This document shows positions 1 to 9,283 of a stretch of 64,000 nt of DNA, in pieces. Source of the DNA: an uncultured Blautia sp. (lineage in GTDB: Bacteria; Bacillota; Clostridia; Lachnospirales; Lachnospiraceae); the NCBI GenBank assembly GCA_934371915.1, contig CAKROE010000001.1:59139-123138 (forward strand), read 5' to 3'. Within the stretch, counting starts at the first letter, position 1, and each line of letters starts with the position of its first letter. Below the pieces are notes generated by a model. That model was not told where the DNA came from. It was given only the letters and a program-made list of their open reading frames with translations, and made no database searches. Made by a program: the position numbers and the translations under genes.

Positions 1-1
1 A

Positions 2-106
2 GGAATCGATACCAATGTAGACTATCAGTATGAGATTCTGGAGAACCCGGATTTTCAGTCCGGAAATACAGATGTGGAATTTATTGAGCGGATGGAGGCG
101 AACTGA
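2..106 (+). CDS. accC: Acetyl-CoA carboxylase, biotin carboxylase subunit, C-terminal end (partial)
   Basis: The left edge cuts this gene; only the last 34 codons remain, in frame from base 2 and ending in RMEAN before TGA. The peptide begins GIDTNVDYQYEILENP, which fits the extreme C-terminus of a biotin carboxylase but is too short to prove it. The main support is context: the stop codon is five bases before the start of the fused carboxyltransferase gene, and accC-accD-accA is a standard order in Firmicutes fatty-acid operons. AccC carboxylates biotin on AccB using ATP and bicarbonate. Confidence 0.65.
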   Translation, partial: GIDTNVDYQYEILENPDFQSGNTDVEFIERMEAN

Positions 107-111
107 CGATT

Positions 112-1839
112 ATGAAATTGGACAACATGTTCAAAAAGACAAGAATTGTTTCCAGAATACAGAGCCATAATGCGGCACGCGCTTCCAGACCGGAAGTGCC
201 GGAAGGACTTCTGCGTAAGTGCAACAAATGTGGTGCGGCGATCATCACAGAAGATGTTAAACAGAATCATTATACCTGCCCGAAATGTGGCGGATATTTT
301 CGCGTTCATGCATATCGCAGAATCCAGATGGTGATGGATGAGGGAACTTTTGAGGAATGGGATCATGACCTGATCGGTGAAAATCCGATGAATTATAAGG
401 GATATCCGGAAAAGGTGACTGCGCTTCAGGCAAAGACCGGGCTGAAAGAAGCGGTTGTCACGGGAAAAGGAAAAATTAACGGAAGGGAAACCGTAATTGC
501 GGTCTGCGACGGAAGATTCCTGATGGCAAGCATGGGCTGGGCTGTCGGAGAAAAAATCACGAGAGCGGTAGAACGCGCGACTAAGGAGAAACTTCCGGTC
601 ATTATTTTTGCCTGTTCCGGTGGAGCCAGAATGCAGGAGGGAATCACATCTCTGATGCAGATGGCAAAAACGTCCGCGGCACTTGAGCGGCACAGCAAGG
701 CGGGGCTTCTTTATGTAAGCGTTCTGACGGAGCCGACGACCGGTGGAGTGACAGCAAGTTTTGCGATGCTGGGTGACATTATTCTTGCGGAACCTGGGGC
801 ATTGATCGGTTTTGCGGGACCACGTGTGATCGAGCAGACGATTCGACAGAAACTGCCGAAAGGTTTTCAGAGAGCGGAGTTTCTTGTAGAACATGGATTT
901 GTCGATGATATTGTAAGACGTGAGAATCTGAAAGAGACGCTTGGGAAGATACTGGAGATGCATGAGATTTCCGGTTCCTCAGACGATTCAATAGATGAAA
1001 TGCACGCAGCGAAATCTTCATCGGAGTCAGACTTTGAGTCTGCCGACATCAACCCTTACCTCACAGCCTGGGATCGTGTGCAGCTTTCGCGTAAGATCGA
1101 CCGTCCATCCGGCAGTGATTATATAGAAGCTCTTTTTACAGATTTTATGGAATTTCATGGTGACCGCAATTACGGTGATGACAAGGCAATCATTGGTGGA
1201 ATTGCGAAATTTCACGGCAGACCGGTCACAGTCATCGTACAGGAAAAAGGAACAAACACAAAAGAAAACATTGCGCATAATTTTGGTATGCCGATGCCGG
1301 AAGGCTACCGCAAAGCGCTGCGTCTGATGAAGCAGGCGGAGAAATTTCATCGCCCGGTCATTTGTTTTGTTGATACACCAGGAGCTTTCTGTGGAATTGA
1401 GGCGGAAGAACGTGGTCAGGGTGAGGCGATCGCCCGTAATTTATGGGAACTTGCCGGATTGAAAACATCGGTTCTTTCAATCGTGACCGGAGAGGGCGGC
1501 AGCGGCGGTGCGCTTGCACTTGCAGCAGGAGATCAGGTATGGATGCTGGAAAACTCCGTGTATTCCATTCTTTCTCCGGAAGGTTTTGCGAGCATTCTCT
1601 GGAAAGACAGCACGAAGGCAAAAGAAGCGGCAGCAGTTATGAAGCTGACAGCAGCGGATCTTTACGAAAAAGGAATCATCGAGCAGGTGATCCCGGAACC
1701 GGAGAATCTGACACCGGAAAGTATGTGGCAGGTAACTGACCGCCTGGATGAAAAAATCAAGGATTTTCTTTACAAATATACAAATTTAACAGAAGAAGAA
1801 TTACTGGAAACAAGATACGAGCGTTTCAGGAAATTCTGA
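112..1839 (+). CDS. accDA: Acetyl-CoA carboxylase carboxyltransferase, AccD-AccA fusion
   Basis: This 575-residue protein joins the two carboxyltransferase subunits that move CO2 from carboxybiotin to acetyl-CoA, the committed step of fatty-acid synthesis. Residues 1-285 are AccD-like, with the zinc ribbon formed by Cys37, Cys40, Cys56 and Cys59 and the crotonase-like core (FACSGGARMQEG). Residues from about 305 to the end are AccA-like (VDTPGAFCGIEAEERGQGEA, GEGGSGGALAL). The linker is Ser/Asp/Glu-rich. There is no internal stop or restart, so the two subunits should be made in one-to-one ratio. Separate accD and accA genes are the more familiar arrangement; fusions are known in some Clostridia. 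It is the last gene of the operon, followed by a terminator. Confidence 0.95.
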   Translation: MKLDNMFKKTRIVSRIQSHNAARASRPEVPEGLLRKCNKCGAAIITEDVKQNHYTCPKCGGYFRVHAYRRIQMVMDEGTFEEWDHDLIGENPMNYKGYPEKVTALQAKTGLKEAVVTGKGKINGRETVIAVCDGRFLMASMGWAVGEKITRAVERATKEKLPVIIFACSGGARMQEGITSLMQMAKTSAALERHSKAGLLYVSVLTEPTTGGVTASFAMLGDIILAEPGALIGFAGPRVIEQTIRQKLPKGFQRAEFLVEHGFVDDIVRRENLKETLGKILEMHEISGSSDDSIDEMHAAKSSSESDFESADINPYLTAWDRVQLSRKIDRPSGSDYIEALFTDFMEFHGDRNYGDDKAIIGGIAKFHGRPVTVIVQEKGTNTKENIAHNFGMPMPEGYRKALRLMKQAEKFHRPVICFVDTPGAFCGIEAEERGQGEAIARNLWELAGLKTSVLSIVTGEGGSGGALALAAGDQVWMLENSVYSILSPEGFASILWKDSTKAKEAAAVMKLTAADLYEKGIIEQVIPEPENLTPESMWQVTDRLDEKIKDFLYKYTNLTEEELLETRYERFRKF

Positions 1840-1845
1840 ACAAAC

Positions 1846-1877
1846 CTCCCTGTGGTTTCGGCCGCGGGGAGATTTTT
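1846..1877 (+). terminator. Rho-independent terminator after accDA
   Basis: A 10-bp GC-rich stem (CTCCCTGTGG with CCGCGGGGAG, including G-U pairs) closes a six-base loop and is followed by ATTTTTC. It lies seven bases after the accDA stop and ends the fatty-acid operon. Confidence 0.8.
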
Positions 1878-2011
1878 CGTTATCTGCCAGGAGAAAATTC
1901 TCCTGCAAATGTATTTAACGTAGATTTTACCGGACCCGGGTAGTTCTTTTTACACAGGTATGACAGAATAGCTGCATCAACGAAGAAAATTCGAAAAGGA
2001 TTTGGAGGAAA

Positions 2012-3118
2012 ATGAAAATGATGAACAAAAGATTCAAACCGGCAGTTGCTGCAGTGATGACAGGAGCAATTTTAGCAGGAACAGCAGTATGTCCGATGAC
2101 TGCATTTGCAGCAGATGCAGTAGATCTGAATTCTATGACACTGGATGATATCACAGCAAAGGCAAAAGAAGAAGGTGATGTAGAATCTGTCGGTATGCCG
2201 GATTCCTGGGCAAACTGGGGACAGACCTGGCAGGATCTGAATGACAAATATGGTATCACACATGCTGACTCTGACATGTCTTCCGCAGAAGAACTTCAGA
2301 TGTTCCAGACAGAAGGCGAAAAAGGAACAAAGGACATCGGTGATGTCGGACAGGCATTTGGTGCACAGGCAGTGGATGAAGATCTGGTACAGGGATACAA
2401 AACTTCCTACTGGGACAGCGTTCCGGACTGGGCAAAAGGTGAAGACGGAAAATGGATGATCGCTTATACCGGTGCAACAACCTTCCTTACAAATACAGAT
2501 GAAGTAGAAAATGCACCGACTTCATGGGCAGACATCAAAGATGGTGATTATACGGTAGCACTTGGAGATATCAACGGCGGAAATGCACAGGCAGCAGTCA
2601 TCGCCTCTGCTTATGCATTTGGTGGAGATCTTGACAACCTTGACCCGGCATTTGAATTCTGGACACAGCTGGCAGAAGACGGACGTATCAATACTCTGGA
2701 CATCCTTCAGCAGAACTTTGAAACAGGTGAGATTCCGGTAGGTGTAATCTGGAGCTTCACAGCAATCCCGTACAAAGATCAGATCACAAAATACAAACTT
2801 CAGGCAAACATCCCGACAGATGGATCCATCATGAGCGGATATGCTTCCGTAATCAATAAATATGCACCGCATCCATGTGCAGCAGCTCTGGCAAGAGAAT
2901 ATATCTTCAGTGATGAAGGACAGGCAAATCTGGCAGCAGCAGGTGCGATCCCGACAAGAACCGATGTAGAAATTCCGGAAGATATCCAGAATGCAACCTT
3001 CAAATCAGAAGATTATGCAAACGCAATTCCGATGGAAGATACAGAAGCTTATACAAAAGCCTGCGAAACTGTTGTAGAAAGATGGCAGGAAGAAATCACC
3101 CCACTTCTGGTTCAGTAA
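2012..3118 (+). CDS. ABC transporter extracellular solute-binding protein
   Basis: A 368-residue secreted binding protein of the periplasmic-binding-protein type II fold, like the polyamine/iron/phosphonate families. Residues 1-33 form a signal peptide with a hydrophobic core and a type I cleavage site (TAFA before AD). There is a Cys at residue 28 but no good lipobox, unlike most Gram-positive binding proteins, so membrane anchoring is uncertain. The mature part has typical lobes (GDYTVALGDINGGNAQAAV; GYASVINKYAPHP). The RBS GGAGG lies just upstream. It starts an operon with two permeases, an ATPase and a glycerophosphodiester phosphodiesterase, so the ligand may be a glycerophosphodiester, by context only. 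Confidence 0.85.
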   Translation: MKMMNKRFKPAVAAVMTGAILAGTAVCPMTAFAADAVDLNSMTLDDITAKAKEEGDVESVGMPDSWANWGQTWQDLNDKYGITHADSDMSSAEELQMFQTEGEKGTKDIGDVGQAFGAQAVDEDLVQGYKTSYWDSVPDWAKGEDGKWMIAYTGATTFLTNTDEVENAPTSWADIKDGDYTVALGDINGGNAQAAVIASAYAFGGDLDNLDPAFEFWTQLAEDGRINTLDILQQNFETGEIPVGVIWSFTAIPYKDQITKYKLQANIPTDGSIMSGYASVINKYAPHPCAAALAREYIFSDEGQANLAAAGAIPTRTDVEIPEDIQNATFKSEDYANAIPMEDTEAYTKACETVVERWQEEITPLLVQ

Positions 3119-3969
3119 TGAAAAAACAAAAATATATTTATCTGCTGGCACTGCTTCCTTTTCTGGCGGTTGCCGTGCTGTATGAGATCGTACCGCTACT
3201 GAGCGTGATCGGAAACAGTTTTATTCCGGATGGCGGAAGCGGTTTTTCACTGGAAAACTACGAAAAAATTTTTACAAAACTTCTTTATCAAAAAGCAATC
3301 ATCAACAGTCTGAAAATATCACTGACTTCTTCGCTGATCGGTATGGTGGTCGCTTTTCTGGGAGCGAAAGCAATACATAATCACACCGGAAAACTCAGCA
3401 CAGCTTTTACGACGGTGTTAAATATGGTGTCAAACTTTGCCGGAGTGCCGCTTGCTTTTTCCTATATGATACTTCTCGGAAATGCAGGATTTATGGTACA
3501 TGTGGGACAGAAACTTGGCATTCAGGGACTGGCGAATTACAATTTGTATACATCTGGCGGAATGAGCATGATTTATGTGTACTTCCAGATTCCACTTGCG
3601 ACACTGCTTCTTGTTCCTGCATTTGAGGGAATCCGAAGAGAATGGAAAGAAGCCGTTGCACTTCTTGGCGGAAATATGACCTGTTTCTGGACAAAGGTCG
3701 GGATTCCTGTGCTGATGCCGGGAATCCTTGGTACGTTCAGTGTACTTTTTGCAAATGCACTTGCTGCATATGCAACCGTTTATGCGCTGATGATGAATAA
3801 TATTTCCCTGCTTCCGATTCAGATTGCAGGAAGCTTTGTCGGGGAGGTTAAGCTGAAACCGGGACTTGGTGGTGCGTTGTCAGTTGTGATGATGGCATTG
3901 ATGGTCATTATGATCTTTGTGACAAACGGAATCAGCAGACAGTTTCAGAAAGGAGTGAAGAAGGCATGA
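3118..3969 (+). CDS. ABC transporter permease (first)
   Basis: A 283-residue integral membrane permease of the PotB/PhnU type with about six transmembrane segments, the first beginning YLLALLPFLAVAVLYEIVP. A binding-protein-dependent transport motif is seen at EAVALLGGNMTCFWTKVGIP, the EAA loop that contacts the ATPase. The ATG overlaps the last base of the binding-protein stop (TAATG), so translation is probably coupled; an in-frame codon further upstream at 3082 would overlap the previous gene more and lacks such an arrangement. It should form a heterodimeric channel with the next gene. Confidence 0.88.
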   Translation: MKKQKYIYLLALLPFLAVAVLYEIVPLLSVIGNSFIPDGGSGFSLENYEKIFTKLLYQKAIINSLKISLTSSLIGMVVAFLGAKAIHNHTGKLSTAFTTVLNMVSNFAGVPLAFSYMILLGNAGFMVHVGQKLGIQGLANYNLYTSGGMSMIYVYFQIPLATLLLVPAFEGIRREWKEAVALLGGNMTCFWTKVGIPVLMPGILGTFSVLFANALAAYATVYALMMNNISLLPIQIAGSFVGEVKLKPGLGGALSVVMMALMVIMIFVTNGISRQFQKGVKKA

Positions 3970-4757
3970 CAGAGAGAAAAAAAGGTTCGGCAACAGTAAT
4001 GCTGGTCCTGATCGCATACCTGCTCCTTCCACTGATCGTGACTGTCGTTTATTCACTTTTTGATAAATGGACAGAAATTGTCCCACATGGATTCTCTGTA
4101 AAAAGTTATGTGGAACTGTTCCAGGATCCGGAGTTTTTGCTGTGCATTCTCAGAAGCCTGATCGTATGTGTGGTACCGATCGTGCTGACCACAGTGATTA
4201 TACTTCTGGCAATGTTTGTAACCACATTGTACTTTCCGAAGCTTGATAAATACGTACAGATCATTTGTATGATTCCGTATACGATACAGGGAGTTATTCT
4301 TTCAGTCAGCATTCTGGCAGCGTATGTGCGCTCGGATACATTTTTGTCAAACCGTATGGTCATGCTGTTTGGTGCATACAGTGTCATTATCATGCCGTAC
4401 ATTTATCAGGGAATCAAAAACGGAATGCTGACGGTCAATGTCCATACACTGGTTGAGGCGGCGGAAATGCTTGGCTGTTCACGAATTTATGCATTTTTTA
4501 AAGTAGTCGTTCCGAATCTGATTTCATCGGTGATTGTTTCTTCACTTCTGGCGGTGGGAATTATCTTTGGAGATTATGTGTTGGTGCGAAATCTTACCGG
4601 AACATCTTTCCAGAACATGCAGATTTACCTTTACCAGACCATGAAATCGGACAGTATGAAAGCAAGCGCGGTGTTTGTAGTGATTATGGCAATCACATTT
4701 CTCATTGCAGCCGTTACCTTATATCTGAAAAATCGCAGCAGAAAAGAAGATAAGTAA
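3966..4757 (+). CDS. ABC transporter permease (second)
   Basis: A 263-residue PotC/PhnV-like permease with about six membrane segments. The EAA loop reads EAAEMLGCSRIYAFFKVVVP, clearly conserved. Its ATG overlaps the previous stop (ATGA), implying translational coupling. With the upstream permease it forms the membrane channel of the importer; the ATPase gene follows after 57 bases. Confidence 0.88.
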   Translation: MTERKKGSATVMLVLIAYLLLPLIVTVVYSLFDKWTEIVPHGFSVKSYVELFQDPEFLLCILRSLIVCVVPIVLTTVIILLAMFVTTLYFPKLDKYVQIICMIPYTIQGVILSVSILAAYVRSDTFLSNRMVMLFGAYSVIIMPYIYQGIKNGMLTVNVHTLVEAAEMLGCSRIYAFFKVVVPNLISSVIVSSLLAVGIIFGDYVLVRNLTGTSFQNMQIYLYQTMKSDSMKASAVFVVIMAITFLIAAVTLYLKNRSRKEDK

Positions 4758-4814
4758 AAGAAAACTGTACAGACATGCGCAGACAGCAAAATTACAGGAA
4801 AGACAGAAAAATTT

Positions 4815-5822
4815 ATGGGATATATACGTTTTGAAAATATTGTAAAAAATTTCGGCGATACACAGGTGCTGAAAAACATCAGCCTCGATATCGAAAAAGG
4901 ACAGCTTGTGACACTCCTCGGACCGTCCGGCTGCGGCAAAAGTACACTTCTTCGATGCCTTGCCGGGCTGGAGAGCGTAACTTCCGGTAAAGTGTGGCTG
5001 GATGGAAAAGACATCACAAATGAAGAGCCGAGAAAAAGGGATATCGGAATGGTGTTTCAGCAGTACAGTCTGTTCCCGAATCTGACGGTAGAAAAAAATG
5101 TGGCTTTTGGTCTGCAGTTGAAAAAGATGCCGAAGAATCAGATTGACACAAAAGTAAAAGAGATGCTGGAAATCGTAGGCCTTGAGGACAAAGGCAAAAG
5201 TTATCCGTCGCAGTTATCCGGCGGTCAGCAGCAGAGAGCCGCGCTTGCAAGAGCAATCGTAACAGAACCGAAAGTCCTTCTTCTGGATGAGCCGCTTTCC
5301 GCAATTGACGCGCTTCTCCGCAAATCACTGCAGATGGAAATCCGAAGGATCCAGAAAGAGACAGACATTACCGCCATTTTTGTCACACATGACCAGAATG
5401 AGGCAATGGTAATGTCGGACATGATTCACCTTCTTTATGATGGAAGAATCGAACAGTCGGCAGAGCCGGCACAGATGTATGCCCGTCCTGCTACAAAATT
5501 TGCCGCATCTTTTATTGGAAGCTATAATTTATTATCATCCGAAGATTTCAAAAAAATGACAGGCAGTGCCGCAGAGGCAGAAACAATTGCCTTTCGTCCG
5601 GAAAGTGTCAGACTGTCCCTGGAAAGACCGGATGATGCATGTAGTTATATTTTCCGGGGAAAAATTGTGGACGGAATTCCGCAGGGAAATGTGTTTCGTT
5701 ATGGAATCGGCTGCGAGGGTGGCAAGATTCATGCAGATGTATTGTTTCAGGAGACAGGTCTTCTTGCAGAATCTACGGACTGCTGGATGAGTATAAAAAA
5801 AGAAGATTGTATTTTGTTGTAG
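4815..5822 (+). CDS. ABC transporter ATP-binding protein (PotA/UgpC-like)
   Basis: The 335-residue importer ATPase has a Walker A motif GPSGCGKST, Q-loop (VFQQYSLFPNLT), signature LSGGQQQR, Walker B VLLLDEP and H-loop THD. The C-terminal third (from about residue 240) is a shortened TOBE-like domain of the kind found in polyamine, iron and glycerol-3-phosphate import ATPases. It powers the two permeases encoded just upstream. Its end overlaps possible upstream starts of the next gene, so the five genes appear to be one operon. Confidence 0.92.
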   Translation: MGYIRFENIVKNFGDTQVLKNISLDIEKGQLVTLLGPSGCGKSTLLRCLAGLESVTSGKVWLDGKDITNEEPRKRDIGMVFQQYSLFPNLTVEKNVAFGLQLKKMPKNQIDTKVKEMLEIVGLEDKGKSYPSQLSGGQQQRAALARAIVTEPKVLLLDEPLSAIDALLRKSLQMEIRRIQKETDITAIFVTHDQNEAMVMSDMIHLLYDGRIEQSAEPAQMYARPATKFAASFIGSYNLLSSEDFKKMTGSAAEAETIAFRPESVRLSLERPDDACSYIFRGKIVDGIPQGNVFRYGIGCEGGKIHADVLFQETGLLAESTDCWMSIKKEDCILL

Positions 5823-5833
5823 GAGGAATGGAT

Positions 5834-6562
5834 GTGACACTGAATTTTGCACACAGAGGATTTTCCGGACAGTATCCGGAAAATACAATGCTGGCTTTTG
5901 AAAAGGCTGTAGAGGCTGGGGCAGACGGAATTGAACTGGATGTGCAGTTCTCAAAAGACGGGGAGCTTGTGATCATGCATGACGAAAGTCTGTTTCGGAC
6001 TGCCGGTGTCGATGGATTTGTAAAGGATTATACACTGGAGCAGTTGAAGGCGATGGATGTCTCCGGAAAATGGGGCGACCGGTACGGAAAGATGGAAATT
6101 CCGACTCTGCGTGAATATTTTACACGGTTCAAAGATCTTCCAATCATCACCAACGTTGAACTCAAAACAGGAGTTTTCCTCTATCCGGGAATCGAGAAGC
6201 GGACGCTGGAACTGATCCATGAGTTTGAACTGGAAGATAAAATCATCATTTCCTCTTTCAATCATTATTCCTGTCTGAAGATGAAAGAACTGGAAGAAAA
6301 CATTCCATGCGGTCTTCTGGAAGAAAGCTGGATCGTCGGTGCCGGTAAATACGGTCGAAAACTTGGCATGGATTTTCTCCATCCGGCATATCCGATGGTG
6401 ACAGAAAGCTATGTAGAGGATGCGAAAGATCATGGATTACAGGTCAATACCTGGACCGTCAATGACTGGGACAGCATGGAATATTTTGCGCGGATCGGTG
6501 TCCATGCAATCATCGGAAACTATCCGGATCTTGCAGAAAAAGCACTGAATCCGTATCGGTAG
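5834..6562 (+). CDS. Glycerophosphodiester phosphodiesterase
   Basis: A cytoplasmic enzyme of about 242 residues that hydrolyses glycerophosphodiesters to glycerol-3-phosphate and an alcohol. The GDPD signature is present: NFAHRGFSGQYPENT near the start, then GIELDVQFSKDG and MHDES, and HPAYPMV and VNTWTVND later. The start is chosen as GTG at 5834 because AGGAGG at 5821-5826 is seven bases upstream; ATG at 5828 is almost on the RBS. It is the last gene of the ABC importer operon, suggesting that the imported solute is its substrate. A long perfect terminator follows. Confidence 0.9.
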   Translation: MTLNFAHRGFSGQYPENTMLAFEKAVEAGADGIELDVQFSKDGELVIMHDESLFRTAGVDGFVKDYTLEQLKAMDVSGKWGDRYGKMEIPTLREYFTRFKDLPIITNVELKTGVFLYPGIEKRTLELIHEFELEDKIIISSFNHYSCLKMKELEENIPCGLLEESWIVGAGKYGRKLGMDFLHPAYPMVTESYVEDAKDHGLQVNTWTVNDWDSMEYFARIGVHAIIGNYPDLAEKALNPYR

Positions 6563-6590
6563 AGGCGCGTTTGAAAAAGAAAAATACAGG

Positions 6591-6640
6591 ACAAAACCGG
6601 GAAAGTGTGGAAAAAAAGAACACTTTCCCGGTTTTGTCTA
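6591..6640 (+). terminator. Strong terminator of the importer-GDPD operon
   Basis: An 18-bp perfect inverted repeat (arms 6591-6608 and 6620-6637, ACAAAACCGGGAAAGTGT and its complement) with an 11-base A-rich loop. The T-rich part of the 3' arm can serve as the terminator tail in either direction. Confidence 0.85.
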
Positions 6641-6713
6641 TATAAAACAGCAGGACGTGGCATTATAATATGTAAGAATAAAAAGAAAAAATACAGACAA
6701 GGGGGAAATACGA

Positions 6714-8606
6714 ATGAAGGAAGTTAAATCTCCGAAGAAGCCGCTGTTTTATTATTACGGCATCGTGCTTCTGATCATAATTGTTTTTAATGTGCTCGTG
6801 ACACCGATGCTCACAAAAACGATGGTCAAAGAAGTCGACTACGGCACCTTTATGTCAAAGATCGAAGATAAAAAGATCGACGACGTGCAGATTGAGGATA
6901 ACCAGATCCTTTTTACTGATAAGGATGATGCGAAGACAATCTACAAAACAGGTGTGATGGATGATCCGACTCTGACAGAGCGTCTTTACAAAGCAGGAGC
7001 AAAATTCTCCAAAGAAATCGACCAGCAGATGTCACCGGCAGCAGGCTTTCTGCTGACAGGTGTCCTTCCGCTTGTAATCTTTATTGCGTTAGGCCAGTAT
7101 ATGAGCCGCAAGATGATGAATCAGATGGGCGGCAAAAATTCGATGGCATTCGGTATGGGAAAAAGCAATGCCAAAGTTTATGTGCCTTCCACGGAGGGCA
7201 TCCGTTTCAGTGATGTGGCAGGGGAGGAAGAAGCAAAAGAAAACCTGCAGGAGATCGTTGATTACCTTCATAATCCGGAGAAATATACAAAAGTCGGTGC
7301 TTCAATGCCGAAGGGCGTTTTGCTTGTAGGCCCTCCCGGAACAGGTAAGACCATGCTGGCAAAAGCAGTAGCGGGTGAATCCAACGTACCGTTTTTCTCC
7401 ATGTCCGGTTCTGAATTCGTGGAAATGTTTGTTGGTATGGGTGCGTCAAAAGTACGTGATCTCTTTAAACAGGCAAAAGAAAAGGCTCCATGCATTGTGT
7501 TTATTGATGAGATCGATGCCATCGGTAAGAAACGTGACGGCCAGATGGCAGGCGGAAACGATGAGCGTGAGCAGACTCTGAACCAGCTTCTTACTGAGAT
7601 GGATGGTTTCGAGGGCAACAACGGCGTTATCATTCTGGCGGCCACCAACCGTCCGGAATCTCTTGACCCGGCACTGACCCGTCCGGGACGTTTCGACCGC
7701 CGTGTACCTGTAGAACTTCCGGATCTTGAAGGCCGTGAAGCAATTCTTAAGGTACATGCAAAGAAAGTACAGCTTTCTGATGATGTAGATTTCCATACGA
7801 TTGCAAGAATGGCATCCGGTGCGTCCGGTGCGGAACTTGCAAATATCGTGAATGAGGCAGCGCTTCGTGCGGTACGCGACAACCGTGAAGTGGTGACGGA
7901 AGCAGATCTTGAGGAGAGCATAGAAGTCGTTATTGCAGGCTATCAGAAGAAAAATGCAATACTTTCCGCACAGGAGAAAAAAGTCGTTTCATACCATGAG
8001 ATCGGACATGCTCTTGTGGCTGCTATGCAGACACATTCTGCACCGGTTCAGAAGATTACGATCATCCCGAGAACTTCCGGTGCACTTGGTTATACCATGC
8101 AGGTGGAGCAGGGAGATAAATATCTTCTGACGAAGAAAGAACTGGAAAACAAGATTGCGACTTTCACCGGCGGACGTGCCGCAGAAGAAATTGTTTTTGG
8201 TGAAGTAACAACAGGTGCTTCCAATGATATTGAACAGGCAACAAAGATTGCACGTTCCATGATCACCCGTTATGGTATGAGCGACGATTTTGATATGGTG
8301 GCAATGGAAACTGTGACAAATCAGTATCTCGGAGGCGATGCATCTCTGGCCTGTTCGGCAGATACGCAGAAAGAAATTGACCGTCAGGTTGTGGAACTCG
8401 TTAAGAGAGAACATGAAAAAGCAAAGAAAATCCTTCTGGATAACCGTCAGAAACTGGATGAACTTTCGAATTATCTCTATGAAAAAGAGACTATTACCGG
8501 TGATGAGTTTATGGCAATCCTGAATGGAAATGAAGTACAGACAGAAACAAAATCTGAAACAGTGACTGAGACGAAGGAGGCGGATAATCATGAGAAGACA
8601 GTCTGA
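6714..8606 (+). CDS. ftsH: ATP-dependent zinc metalloprotease FtsH
   Basis: A 630-residue membrane-anchored AAA+ protease that degrades damaged membrane and regulatory proteins. Two transmembrane segments flank a small extracytoplasmic domain (about residues 12-31 and 110-126). The AAA module has Walker A GPPGTGKT, Walker [13 protein letters not shown] and the second region of homology [20 protein letters not shown]. The protease motif HEIGH lies in [15 protein letters not shown], so it should be active. The C-terminus is Glu/Thr/Lys-rich. A GGGGGAA RBS precedes the ATG and a TATAAT lies at 6664-6669. It overlaps the start of a DUF308 gene by 17 bases. Confidence 0.97.
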   Translation: MKEVKSPKKPLFYYYGIVLLIIIVFNVLVTPMLTKTMVKEVDYGTFMSKIEDKKIDDVQIEDNQILFTDKDDAKTIYKTGVMDDPTLTERLYKAGAKFSKEIDQQMSPAAGFLLTGVLPLVIFIALGQYMSRKMMNQMGGKNSMAFGMGKSNAKVYVPSTEGIRFSDVAGEEEAKENLQEIVDYLHNPEKYTKVGASMPKGVLLVGPPGTGKTMLAKAVAGESNVPFFSMSGSEFVEMFVGMGASKVRDLFKQAKEKAPCIVFIDEIDAIGKKRDGQMAGGNDEREQTLNQLLTEMDGFEGNNGVIILAATNRPESLDPALTRPGRFDRRVPVELPDLEGREAILKVHAKKVQLSDDVDFHTIARMASGASGAELANIVNEAALRAVRDNREVVTEADLEESIEVVIAGYQKKNAILSAQEKKVVSYHEIGHALVAAMQTHSAPVQKITIIPRTSGALGYTMQVEQGDKYLLTKKELENKIATFTGGRAAEEIVFGEVTTGASNDIEQATKIARSMITRYGMSDDFDMVAMETVTNQYLGGDASLACSADTQKEIDRQVVELVKREHEKAKKILLDNRQKLDELSNYLYEKETITGDEFMAILNGNEVQTETKSETVTETKEADNHEKTV

Positions 8607-9132
8607 CATCGGATGGTTTGAACTGGTTATGGGGCTGATTCTGGTCGTTCTCGGTATTGTGATCATGCGTCAGCCGGTTGGTGTTCTCACATGGATCGTA
8701 ATCCTGTGCGGAGTGATAGCCGTTATAAGTGGAATCGGAGACATTGTCCTGTATGTGAAGATGGAACGCTTTACAGGTTTCGGACCGGTCGTTTCTCTGG
8801 TGACTGGAATCCTTGGAATTATGGCAGGATTTATGCTGATTGCACATCCGGGAGCAGGCACATGGGCAATCGCAATGATTCTTCCAATCTGGATCGTTGC
8901 ACACTGTATTTCCAGACTTTCCCATCTCCAGTATATGAAGATGCACTTCGGAATGACTTATTATACAATCTCACTGATTCTGAACATTCTGGGGCTGATC
9001 GTCGGAATCCTTCTGATCTTCCGTCCGATGATCACAATTTTCTCAATGGGTGTTCTGGTAGGTGCATTCCTGATCATAGAGGGAGTGGAATGCATTGTGG
9101 TAGCTTTTACAGGAGGACGCTACTACAGATAA
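8590..9132 (+). CDS. DUF308 (HdeD-like) membrane protein
   Basis: A 180-residue protein with six predicted membrane segments arranged as hydrophobic hairpins, with the DUF308 pattern (LVMGLILVVLGIVIM; ILCGVIAVISGIGDIV; GVLVGAFLIIEGVECIVVAF). HdeD in enteric bacteria is linked to acid resistance, but no function is established for the Firmicutes members. It overlaps the end of ftsH in another frame with an RBS (AGGAGG) inside ftsH, so the two are probably co-expressed. Confidence 0.8.
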   Translation: MRRQSDIGWFELVMGLILVVLGIVIMRQPVGVLTWIVILCGVIAVISGIGDIVLYVKMERFTGFGPVVSLVTGILGIMAGFMLIAHPGAGTWAIAMILPIWIVAHCISRLSHLQYMKMHFGMTYYTISLILNILGLIVGILLIFRPMITIFSMGVLVGAFLIIEGVECIVVAFTGGRYYR

Positions 9133-9180
9133 AAACAGAAATCAAGTAAAAATGAAATACACAGAATCTTCACAACTACT

Positions 9181-9212
9181 TTAAAGTAAAATTAAAGTTT
9201 CACCTTTATAGT
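9181..9212 (+). promoter_or_regulatory. Direct-repeat operator and -10 before the beta-helix/two-component operon
   Basis: Two perfect TTAAAGT heptamers (9181-9187 and 9192-9198) are separated by AAAA, an 11-bp spacing, and are followed by TATAGT at 9207-9212. The repeats cover the place where a -35 box would lie. Tandem heptamers at one helical turn over the -35 are typical of OmpR/PhoB-family activator sites, so this may be the site for the regulator at 10955. Inference from pattern and context. Confidence 0.5.
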
Positions 9213-9283
9213 GTACTTATCGAAACGAGATAACAAAGCGGATTAAAAACCGCGGTACAATATAGAAAGGTGGAACTTTTTTT

